Assembly (NCBI GenBank): GCA_032128395.1
Contig: JAQBGV010000008.1
Span: 1 to 16,461 of the forward strand
Source of the DNA: JAQBGV01 sp032128395
GTDB taxonomy: Bacteria > Planctomycetota > UBA8108 > UBA1146
Length of the DNA: 16,461 nucleotides
Direction of reading: 5' to 3'
Notes under the pieces: generated by a model
The model's database searches: none
The model's input: only the letters and a program-made list of their open reading frames with translations
What the model was told of the DNA's origin: nothing
Program-made: the position numbers and the translations under genes
Shown: in pieces, positions 1 through 6,637 of the stretch
Numbering within the stretch: the first letter of the stretch is position 1
Layout: each line of letters starts with the position of its first letter

Positions 1-196
1 ACAGCACCGGAACCGTCGTGGTAGCTTGAGCCGATGTCGAGGGACTGGTCATTGGTTCTCCCTTTCTCTTCAAGGAGGTAGGGAAACGTTTTTAGCCCAG
101 TCTCTCGGCGCTCTACATAGCTTCTGTCCCGGACGCTCGCCTGCGGATCCAGCGGGTTCTGCCGGCGCGCGACCGTCTCCGCCGCGATCGTGGTCG
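1..196. other. Intergenic edge region without a supported gene
   Basis: No convincing gene is seen here. A reading frame on the plus strand is open from 26 to 925, but it is antisense to the flippase gene and its translation is rich in Arg, Glu and Gly with no recognisable domain. An exact 11-bp inverted repeat, CTGTCCCGGAC at 124-134 and GTCCGGGACAG at 214-224, links this stretch to the hairpin repeat that follows. What lies left of base 1 is unknown. Confidence 0.5.
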
Positions 197-250
197 GTCG
201 GAGTACGGCGACTGTCCGGGACAGGCATCACCTTCGGCGAGCCAGTCCCA
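197..250 (-). repeat. Dispersed 3'-end hairpin repeat, copy 1
   Basis: This 54-bp element matches 13614-13668 at 50 of 55 aligned positions, including 31 identical bases (220-250). Read on the minus strand it can fold as GGGACTGGC (249-241) with GCCTGTCCC (226-218), with one T-T mismatch, enclosing an inner hairpin CGCC-GAA-GGTG (239-229). It begins one base after the stop codon of the minus-strand flippase gene. The placement suggests a transcription terminator or an mRNA 3'-end stabiliser, although no T-run follows. The core resembles a dispersed motif I associate with planctomycete genomes, but that is recollection and not checked. Confidence 0.75.
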
Positions 251-1558
251 TCATCCGCCCGGCCGCCGGTGAGGGCCCGTCTGCTGCGTTGCGTGGTCGC
301 GCTGTATCGACCGGCTCGTCCCCGCTCGCCACGCCGCTACCCACAGGATGGCGAGGGTGATCGCCTGCACTCCGATCAGGGGGGGGATCAGTTCGCTCGG
401 GGTCGAGATCGGTCTTGCGAGGAGGCCGGCGAGCACGAGTGGGGCGATCCCGAGAACCACGGTCGGCGTCCTGCGGCCGAGCGCGAGCAGGTAGTGGGCG
501 GGGACCGCGGCCAGACTCGCGAGAGCCATCGGGAGGAGCAGGCGTACGAGCAGCTGCGACTCGCCCTCGTACCGGCCCTCACCGGCGAAGATCCTCAGTG
601 CGGTTTGCGGGAGGAGACCGAGGAGGAGTGCTCCCGCTCCGATCATCCCCACTGCGATTCCCAAGTTGGCGAGCAGTGCGTTTCGGTGGGGCTGGCCGGC
701 GCGGGCCGCCGCTGCGGTTCGTTGCACCGTGACGGCGGTCGCGGCGAAGGGGAGGTGGAACAGCGCGCGGGCGAGGGTCGCGCACACCGCGTACGCACCG
801 GCCGCGTGGGGATCACTCGTCCCGAAGTGCGCCCGAGCGAACACCACGTCGATCGCGACGAGCGCGTTCAGGCCGCCGGTCGCAGCGAGGAGAGGGAGGA
901 GTTCGCGAAGCGATGGCCCCGCTAGTGCCGGGCCGGTCTCTCGGGGTCGCAGGAGTGCGTGCACGAGCCACGGACCCGGGGCGAGGAGGAGGAGCGCGAT
1001 TCCCGGCCCCGCTCCGGCGATGAGTGCGCCTCCGCCGAACCCGAGCCGAGTCGCGGCGAGCAGCGCGTGAGACCGACCGTAGCGGCCGAAATCCCCGGAC
1101 GCCTGCACGCGGGCGAGATCGGGGAACACTACGAGCCACGACACCGTCACCGCGGCCGCTGCGAACCAGAGCAGGCCGCCGCCACCGGCGGCGAGGTGAA
1201 GACGATCCCCGCCGAGTGCAGCGCCGAGGATGATCGCACCCAGGATCGCGAGGCCGGTACCGATCCCGAGTGTTCGCGCCCGCCCCAGCGACGGCGCGGG
1301 CATCCCTTCGGGGTGGCGGCTGAGACGGCGTACGATCGCGATCGCGAGCGGGGGGCCGGGGAGCACGGCGAGCGTCACCAACGCGAGCATCGCTGCGAGG
1401 AGCGAGAAGTTCCCCGGGTCGAGTCTTCGGGCGGCGAGCCACTGGAAGAGGAAGTTCGCCGCGGAGCCACTCGCGGTGGCTGCGACCACCAGCAGACTCG
1501 CGGTCAGCATCCCCCCGTCTCGTCGCAACCCGGCTCTTGGCATCCCGTCGCGCCGCAT
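251..1558 (-). CDS. MOP-superfamily polysaccharide/lipid flippase (Wzx-like membrane protein)
   Basis: A 435-residue, strongly hydrophobic integral membrane protein. Hydrophobic segments alternate with short Arg-containing loops along its whole length, consistent with about 12 transmembrane helices as in Wzx/MATE-type exporters. The N-terminal part has the family style: a hydrophobic helix, then an AARRLDPGNFSLLAA segment at about residues 42-56, then a helix with PGPPLAIAIVRRLS. Such proteins flip lipid-linked oligosaccharides across the inner membrane; the substrate here is unknown. The ATG at 1558 is preceded by GGAGG seven bases upstream, which favours it over internal Met codons. The C-terminal 25 residues are polar and probably cytoplasmic. 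No glycosyltransferase is adjacent, so the pathway context is missing. A lipid transporter role is possible but unsupported. Family is fairly sure, substrate is not. Confidence 0.72.
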   Translation of the reverse strand: MRRDGMPRAGLRRDGGMLTASLLVVAATASGSAANFLFQWLAARRLDPGNFSLLAAMLALVTLAVLPGPPLAIAIVRRLSRHPEGMPAPSLGRARTLGIGTGLAILGAIILGAALGGDRLHLAAGGGGLLWFAAAAVTVSWLVVFPDLARVQASGDFGRYGRSHALLAATRLGFGGGALIAGAGPGIALLLLAPGPWLVHALLRPRETGPALAGPSLRELLPLLAATGGLNALVAIDVVFARAHFGTSDPHAAGAYAVCATLARALFHLPFAATAVTVQRTAAAARAGQPHRNALLANLGIAVGMIGAGALLLGLLPQTALRIFAGEGRYEGESQLLVRLLLPMALASLAAVPAHYLLALGRRTPTVVLGIAPLVLAGLLARPISTPSELIPPLIGVQAITLAILWVAAWRAGTSRSIQRDHATQQTGPHRRPGG

Positions 1559-1594
1559 CGGCCCCCCTCCGGTAGAGGCAGCCTACCGAAACGA

Positions 1595-1633
1595 GCGCGC
1601 CGCCGCATCCGCAAGGCGGAGGCGCCGGCGCGC
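1595..1633 (-). terminator. GC-rich hairpin, candidate terminator of the dockerin gene
   Basis: GCGCGCCG (1595-1602) pairs perfectly with CGGCGCGC (1626-1633), and an inner stem TCCGC (1608-1612) pairs with GCGGA (1616-1620) around a 3-base loop. It lies between the stop of the secreted dockerin gene (1663) and the start of the flippase (1558), so on the minus strand it falls 30 bases after a stop codon. Only a short T-containing tail (TCGTTTCGG) follows, so it is not a classical intrinsic terminator. Confidence 0.45.
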
Positions 1634-1662
1634 AGGGATGGCGGTGTGGTTGCCCGGAAGGG

Positions 1663-2493
1663 TCAGAGCCCGCTCTCACACCCGATCGAGTCCAGGGTCG
1701 GATCCGGTCCGGCGTTCGGGAACGGCGGCCACGGCGCGGGCCCGTTGACGAAGAAGTAGTACAAGATGTAGATCGCGTCCGAGACGTCGGAGTGGCCGTC
1801 GTCGTTCGCATCCCCCGCGTCGAGACAGAGGGGGAGCGGACCACCGGAGAAAGTGTACGAGAGGTGGTAGATCGCATCGCCGATGTCGACGTGGGTGTCC
1901 ATGTTGACGTCGCCGCGGACGAAGTCTTCGATCACGGTGGCCGGTGGATTGATGATGTCGAGTCCGCCGTTCGTGAGCTCCTGCGGCGGGACCGAGGCGA
2001 ACCCGACGACGAAGGTGTTGTTCACCGGCGGCGTACCGAGACCGTTCAAGAAGTCGAACGTGATGATCTGGTCGGGGGTGTCGGCCGGGATGTCACCGGT
2101 GATCTCCGCGATCAACAGCGGGAAGCCGACCGGGGGGAGCGAGATTCCGTCGAAGGGGAGCAACACCTCGAAGAGCACCCCGCCGACGATCCACCCTTGC
2201 ATGGGGTCGACGATCAGTTGGATGAATTCCGGCTCGAGTGCACCGACGAGCGAGTTCTCGACCGTGATGCCGAGGCTTTGGATCGGCGCACCGATCGGGA
2301 AAGCGATCGACAGCTGGAATCCCGTCACCGGCTCGATCCAGTCCCCCTCGATGGGGAGCGCGAACGATTCCGCCGGCGCGACTTCGATGACCGGCATCCG
2401 GAGCATGTAGGTCTGCGCCTCGATTCCGGATGCGAATGACAGGAGCAGCATCACGCCCGTCAGAGCGGCGATCCGCGTCGGTCTTTGGCACAT
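1663..2493 (-). CDS. Secreted cohesin-like/dockerin protein of unknown function
   Basis: A 276-residue exported protein. Residues 1-26 form a signal peptide (Arg near the N-terminus, hydrophobic core LTGVMLLLSFASG, predicted cleavage after IEA). Residues about 30-190 are a beta-rich region, probably cohesin-like or Ig-like, rich in Ile, Val, Pro and Gly. Residues about 193-250 hold two dockerin-type calcium loops, DVNMDTHVDIGD and DANDDGHSDVSD, each followed by a short hydrophobic helix. A Pro-rich tail ends in GPDPTLDSIGC and SGL. I chose the ATG at 2493 because AAGGA lies eight bases upstream and the signal peptide starts cleanly there. An in-frame ATG at 2502 is the alternative and adds three residues. 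No enzyme motif is visible. The dockerin pair may anchor the protein to an envelope or extracellular partner, by analogy with dockerin-cohesin binding. Confidence 0.8.
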   Translation of the reverse strand: MCQRPTRIAALTGVMLLLSFASGIEAQTYMLRMPVIEVAPAESFALPIEGDWIEPVTGFQLSIAFPIGAPIQSLGITVENSLVGALEPEFIQLIVDPMQGWIVGGVLFEVLLPFDGISLPPVGFPLLIAEITGDIPADTPDQIITFDFLNGLGTPPVNNTFVVGFASVPPQELTNGGLDIINPPATVIEDFVRGDVNMDTHVDIGDAIYHLSYTFSGGPLPLCLDAGDANDDGHSDVSDAIYILYYFFVNGPAPWPPFPNAGPDPTLDSIGCESGL

Positions 2494-2867
2494 GTGGCCC
2501 ATCCTTCACCCCCCACTCCGACCCGCTGAGAAAATCCGGCGCGAGATCGCGCGGATCGCTCCCCAGGGATCGCCACCATCGTTAAAGTGCCCGAGACACC
2601 TCTCTCGGCGTTTCAGACCCGCGAGACCGCCGCCGGTGCGAGGGGAGCGAGTGTTCCTCGCTGAGCCAATACGCTCCGCTGAAGTTGAGGCGACCCGACT
2701 TGGGGCGACCTGACCTACAGCGACCCGATTCGTATCCGGACGGAGCCCCGGGACAGCCGAGATGATAGTTCTCCGAGGGGCCGGCCACAACCGCCGCTGA
2801 CCCCGAAGCCGAAGTCGGGTACCCGGGCCCGGTTGCGGCGCTCCATGCCCCGGGAGGAGGATGCGCC
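2494..2867. other. Divergent intergenic region upstream of the dockerin and aconitase genes
   Basis: This 374-bp spacer separates two divergently transcribed genes and should contain both promoters. No convincing -35/-10 pair could be identified in such GC-rich sequence. It contains three spaced repeats at 2690-2729 (listed separately) and a perfect palindrome, CGGGTACCCG, at 2816-2825, about 42 bases before the aconitase start. Short reading frames inside it have no recognisable features. Confidence 0.6.
2690..2729 (+). repeat. Three tandem GCGACCYGAY repeats with 15-bp period
   Basis: The ten-base unit GCGACC(C/T)GA(C/T) starts at 2690, 2705 and 2720, separated by two unrelated 5-base spacers (TTGGG and CTACA). 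The conserved unit with variable spacers suggests a protein-binding array rather than polymerase slippage. It lies 139-178 bases upstream of the aconitase start and about 200 bases upstream of the divergent dockerin gene. The binding protein is unknown. Confidence 0.55.
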
Positions 2868-5126
2868 GTGCTCGACCTCGACCCGATCCGAGAACTCTAC
2901 TCCCGAGCCGCCGAGCGCTCCTCCTGGGCCCGGACGATTCTCGGGCGCCCCCTGACCCTCGCCGAAAAGATCCTCGCGAACCATCTCGATGCAGCCGGCG
3001 AGTCGTTCCCCGAGCGGGGCGTCTCCTACATCGACTTCCGCCCCGACCGCGTGGCCATGCAGGACGCGACCGCCCAGATGGCGATCCTCCAGTTCATGCA
3101 GGCGAAACTCGACCGCGTCGCGGTGCCGACGACGGTCCACTGTGACCACCTGATCCAGGCGCGCGTCGGCGCGACGGAGGACCTCGCAGAGGCGGAGAAG
3201 ACGAACTCCGAGGTGTACCGCTTTCTCCACTCGGCGTGCATGCGGTACGGGATCGGGTTCTGGAAGCCGGGGGCGGGGATCATCCACCAGGTCGTGCTCG
3301 AGAACTACGCGTTCCCGGGTGGGATGATGATCGGCACCGACAGTCACACCCCGAACGCCGGCGGTCTCGGCATGATCGCGGTCGGAGTCGGTGGGGCGGA
3401 CGCGGTCGACGTGATGGCGGGGCTCCCCTGGAACGTCCGCTGGCCCGGCGCCATCGCTGTGCACCTCACCGGAGAATTGAGCGGCTGGACGTCGGCGAAG
3501 GATGTGATCCTCGCGGTCGCCGGGGAACTCACCGTCAAGGGTGGAACCGGCCGGATCGTCGAGTACATCGGACCGGGGGCCCGGACGATCAGTGCGACCG
3601 GGAAGGGCACGATCACGAACATGGGCGCAGAGATCGGCGCCACCTGCTCGGTTTTTCCGTTCGACGAGGCGATGGCCGAGTACCTGTCTGCGACCGAACG
3701 GGGCGACGTCGCGGAACTCGCACGGCAGCACGCGGCGGAGCTCGTCCCCGATCCCGAGGTGGAGGCGAAACCCGATGAGTACTACGACCAGGTGATCTTC
3801 ATCGATCTCGCCACCCTCGAGCCCCACGTCGTCGGTCCGCACAGTCCCGATCGAGCTCGCCCGATCTCGGCCCTCGCGGCGGAAGTCCGCTCGGAGGGGT
3901 GGCCGGACCAGCTCTCCTCGGCGCTGATCGGCTCCTGCACGAACAGCTCCTACCAGGACATGGATCGCGCCGCCGATATCGCTCGCCAGGCGGCCGCCCA
4001 CGGGGTGAAGGCGAGCACCCAGTTCCTGGTGACCCCTGGCTCGACGCAGATCTTCCGGACCGTCGAGCGGGACGGCCAGGCGGAGGCGTTCCGCCAGGCG
4101 GGAGGGAACGTGCTCGCGAATGCCTGCGGACCGTGCATCGGCCAGTGGCGTCGCGAGGACGGATCCGAGGGCAAGACCAACAGCATCATCTCGAGCTTCA
4201 ACCGCAACTTCCCGGGGCGCAACGATGGGAACGCGGAGACGCTGAGCTTCATCGCGAGCCCCGAGATCACTCTCGCCCTCGCCCTCGCCGGTCGGCTGAG
4301 TTTCAACCCGCTGACCGAGTCGCTCGAGGGGGCCGATGGGAAGAGCTTCCGGCTCGTCGCTCCCGAGGGGCGCTCCCTCCCGGAGAAGGGGTTCGTCATC
4401 GACCGCGGGGGCTTCGTCGCTCCAGTGGCGGATGGCTCGGTGGTCTCGATCGACATCGATCCGAAGAGCGAACGACTGCAGGCGCTCGAACCGTTCACGC
4501 CGCGGGAGGAGGATCAGTTCGTCAACATGCCGCTTCTCCTCAAGGCGAAGGGCAAATGCACGACCGACCACATCTCGCCGGCGGGCCCGTGGCTGCGGTT
4601 CCGCGGACACCTCGAGAACATTTCGAAGAACAGCTACCTGGGGGCGATCAATGCATTCACGGGCGCGCGTGGCGAGGGGACCGACCTCCTCGACGGCGCC
4701 GTGAAGCCGTTCTGGGAGATCGCCGCTCACTACAAGGCGGAGGGGCTGACCTGGGCGGTGATCGGCGATGAGAACTACGGGGAAGGCTCGAGTCGCGAGC
4801 ACGCGGCGATGGCTCCTCGCTTCCTCGGCGCTGGTGTCGTGATCGCCCGGAGCTTCGCTCGGATCGCCGAGACCAACCTCAAGAAGCAGGCGGTGCTGCC
4901 ACTGCGCTTCGAATCTGCGGGGGACTACGAGAAGGTCGACGAGCAGGATCGGGTCACCGTGCTCGATCTGCCGAGTCTCGCCCCTGGCCACCCGCTGGAG
5001 GTGATCTTCCACCACTCAGGCGGCGAGGAGGACCGCATCCGCTGCGTCCACACCCTGAGCGAGGATCAGATCGACTGGTTCTGGGCGGGCGCCGCACTCA
5101 ACGCGCTCAAGGCGCAGATGGGGTGA
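2868..5126 (+). CDS. acn: Aconitate hydratase (mitochondrial-type aconitase)
   Basis: Aconitase interconverts citrate and isocitrate through cis-aconitate in the TCA cycle, using a [4Fe-4S] cluster in the cytoplasm. The 752-residue length fits the mitochondrial-type family. Visible signatures are TDSHTPNAGGLGM (about 157-169), the first cluster Cys in IGSCTNS (C357), the other two in NACGPCIG (C420 and C423), the start of the swivelling domain near CTTDHISPAGPW (from C564), and the substrate-binding loop NYGEGSSREHAA (about 637-648). All three cluster cysteines are present, so it should be active. The start is GTG at 2868, because GGAGGAGG ends seven bases upstream. An ATG at 2861 is in another frame. 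The gene stands alone, and neither neighbour is a TCA-cycle gene. Confidence 0.96.
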   Translation: MLDLDPIRELYSRAAERSSWARTILGRPLTLAEKILANHLDAAGESFPERGVSYIDFRPDRVAMQDATAQMAILQFMQAKLDRVAVPTTVHCDHLIQARVGATEDLAEAEKTNSEVYRFLHSACMRYGIGFWKPGAGIIHQVVLENYAFPGGMMIGTDSHTPNAGGLGMIAVGVGGADAVDVMAGLPWNVRWPGAIAVHLTGELSGWTSAKDVILAVAGELTVKGGTGRIVEYIGPGARTISATGKGTITNMGAEIGATCSVFPFDEAMAEYLSATERGDVAELARQHAAELVPDPEVEAKPDEYYDQVIFIDLATLEPHVVGPHSPDRARPISALAAEVRSEGWPDQLSSALIGSCTNSSYQDMDRAADIARQAAAHGVKASTQFLVTPGSTQIFRTVERDGQAEAFRQAGGNVLANACGPCIGQWRREDGSEGKTNSIISSFNRNFPGRNDGNAETLSFIASPEITLALALAGRLSFNPLTESLEGADGKSFRLVAPEGRSLPEKGFVIDRGGFVAPVADGSVVSIDIDPKSERLQALEPFTPREEDQFVNMPLLLKAKGKCTTDHISPAGPWLRFRGHLENISKNSYLGAINAFTGARGEGTDLLDGAVKPFWEIAAHYKAEGLTWAVIGDENYGEGSSREHAAMAPRFLGAGVVIARSFARIAETNLKKQAVLPLRFESAGDYEKVDEQDRVTVLDLPSLAPGHPLEVIFHHSGGEEDRIRCVHTLSEDQIDWFWAGAALNALKAQMG

Positions 5127-5256
5127 CCAGGCCGGCGTCGATTTCACCAGCTCACTCGCGGACGATCCTGCAGCCCCCGCAGTAGGTGGTACGATCGGTA
5201 GTCCGGCCGAGGGATCGTGGGGATCTCCCGGCCCCCCGGTCAGGGAGGTTCGCAGT

Positions 5257-6633
5257 ATGCGCCGTATCGTTCCCCCCCCCCGTATCCACTCCGCTGCTCC
5301 CCTCGCGGCCGCTCTGCTCGCCGTGGGTTTCCTCTGCGCTGGGCCGCTCGACGCCCAGACCGCTGGCTTCAGCCTCCGGGCGAGTCCGAGCGCGGTGGCG
5401 CCAGGGGAGTCCGTGCTGATCTCGGTGGTTCTCGAGAACGCCGATCCTCCCGTCACGATCGATGGCGCACAGGTCGGTCTGAGCTTCGACACCGCGATCT
5501 ACACTCTGACCGGATTCGAGACGCCGGACGTGCTCGCCGGGGGAGTGGCGACCGACTTCTTCACCTTCAACGGACCGCCACCGGTCGGCACCGGGGGGAC
5601 CTCCGGGTGCACCTACTGGTGGGATGGCGTCGGCCTCGACACGGTCTCGGCGGTGATGATCTTCTCCTCGGGAGGAGTCATGACCGAGGAGAGCCTGCTC
5701 TTCCGATTCGAGCTCACCGTCCATCCCTCTGCACCACTCGGGGCGACCACGATCACCCACGCCGCTCCGGACTCGACCTGCCTCTGGAACGGCTCGCTGA
5801 TCGTCGGCGACAATTTCGGAACGAGCATCCCGGATCTCTCGATCCACGTGAGCGAGGTTGCGGGACCGATCGATCTCGAGTGCGGCTCGGCGGCTGGAAC
5901 CGTGTACCTCGGTTGGTCTTCCCCCGAGGCGTACTCGTCGATTCTCGTTCATCGCGATGGCACCTTGGTCTCGACCCTTCCGGGGAGCGCGACACAATTC
6001 ATCGACAACACGACCTCCCAGGGCACCGAGTACGACTACGACGTTCGTGGCGTGCTCGGCGGGCTCGAGTCCCCTGCGGACTCCTGCACCCTCACCGCGA
6101 GCAATCCGCCCACCGGATCGGTGGCGCTCACCTGCGCGGATTTGGGAGGAGCGGCGGGGATGAGTTGGACGGTGGCGCCGCTTCCGTGGAGCACGATCGA
6201 GGTGCGGCGAAACGGCGCGTTCGTCGCCATGCTTCCGGGGAGCGCGACCAGCTTCATCGACGGCAATCCCCCCGCACTAGGCACCCCGATCCTCTATCAA
6301 CTGACCTGGACCCTGGGGGTGACCCCCGGGGCCGTCGCGAGCTGCACGGTCGTCGTGAACGAGATCGACCCGGTCGTCGAATTCATCCGCGGGGATACGA
6401 ACCGGGACGGGAACGTCGACATCGCGGACGCCGTCGCGACCCTCAACTATCTCTTCGCACAGGGTCCGCTCACCTGCGCGGACGCCGCCGACAAGAACGA
6501 CGACGGCAATTTGGACATCTCGGATCCGGTGTCCCTGGCCCAGTATCTCTTCTCCGGCGGACCCCCGCCGCCGTCTCCGTTCCCGGCAGTTGGCCCGGAC
6601 CCGACCGACGATGCTCTCGGCTGCGATTCGTAG
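5257..6633 (+). CDS. Secreted protein with cohesin-like, Fn3-like repeat and dockerin regions
   Basis: A 458-residue exported protein. The signal peptide covers about residues 1-33 (hydrophobic core AAPLAAALLAVGFLCAG, predicted cleavage after LDA). Residues about 38-205 look like a cohesin-type beta-sandwich. Two consecutive repeats, about 207-285 and 286-370, resemble fibronectin type III modules and share the strand pattern (V)xRxGxxVxxLPGSATxFID. The repeat persists in the DNA: a 17-base stretch at 5977-5993 is identical to 6232-6248. Residues about 375-440 carry two dockerin-type loops (DTNRDGNVDIAD and DKNDDGNLDISD), and the tail ends GPDPTDDALGCDS. ATG at 5257 follows GGGAGG with an 8-base spacing. 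No catalytic motif is visible. A run of ten C sits just inside the gene. Function is unknown; an adhesive or structural surface role is inferred from the modules. Confidence 0.8.
   Translation: MRRIVPPPRIHSAAPLAAALLAVGFLCAGPLDAQTAGFSLRASPSAVAPGESVLISVVLENADPPVTIDGAQVGLSFDTAIYTLTGFETPDVLAGGVATDFFTFNGPPPVGTGGTSGCTYWWDGVGLDTVSAVMIFSSGGVMTEESLLFRFELTVHPSAPLGATTITHAAPDSTCLWNGSLIVGDNFGTSIPDLSIHVSEVAGPIDLECGSAAGTVYLGWSSPEAYSSILVHRDGTLVSTLPGSATQFIDNTTSQGTEYDYDVRGVLGGLESPADSCTLTASNPPTGSVALTCADLGGAAGMSWTVAPLPWSTIEVRRNGAFVAMLPGSATSFIDGNPPALGTPILYQLTWTLGVTPGAVASCTVVVNEIDPVVEFIRGDTNRDGNVDIADAVATLNYLFAQGPLTCADAADKNDDGNLDISDPVSLAQYLFSGGPPPPSPFPAVGPDPTDDALGCDS
5272..5281 (+). repeat. Poly-C tract (C10) in the signal-peptide region
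   Basis: Ten consecutive C occupy codons 6-8 and the first base of codon 9 of the secreted dockerin gene starting at 5257. Homopolymer tracts of this length are prone to slipped-strand mispairing. A gain or loss of one base here would shift the frame directly after the start codon. It is a candidate phase-variation switch, or simply a GC-rich proline run. Confidence 0.9.
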
Positions 6634-6637
6634 GGGA

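Noticed and set aside
43..102. Possible third, decayed copy of the hairpin repeat (GGGACTGG ... CCAGTCTC)
   Set aside because: Only short scattered matches; the conserved core is absent.
379..386. G8 run in the flippase gene as a phase-variation tract
   Set aside because: It is near the 3' end of the gene and short for this GC content.
26..925. Long plus-strand reading frame at the left edge
   Set aside because: It is antisense to the flippase, has no domain or convincing start, and its composition is that of an off-frame reading of GC-rich DNA.
2715..5015. 766-residue minus-strand reading frame antisense to aconitase
   Set aside because: It is a shadow of the aconitase gene; the translation is rich in Arg, Asp and Glu with no motif, whereas the plus strand has all aconitase signatures and a ribosome binding site.
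5191..5218. Inverted repeat ACGATC/GATCGT as a terminator after aconitase
   Set aside because: Only six base pairs around a 16-base loop with no T-run; it is as likely to be chance.
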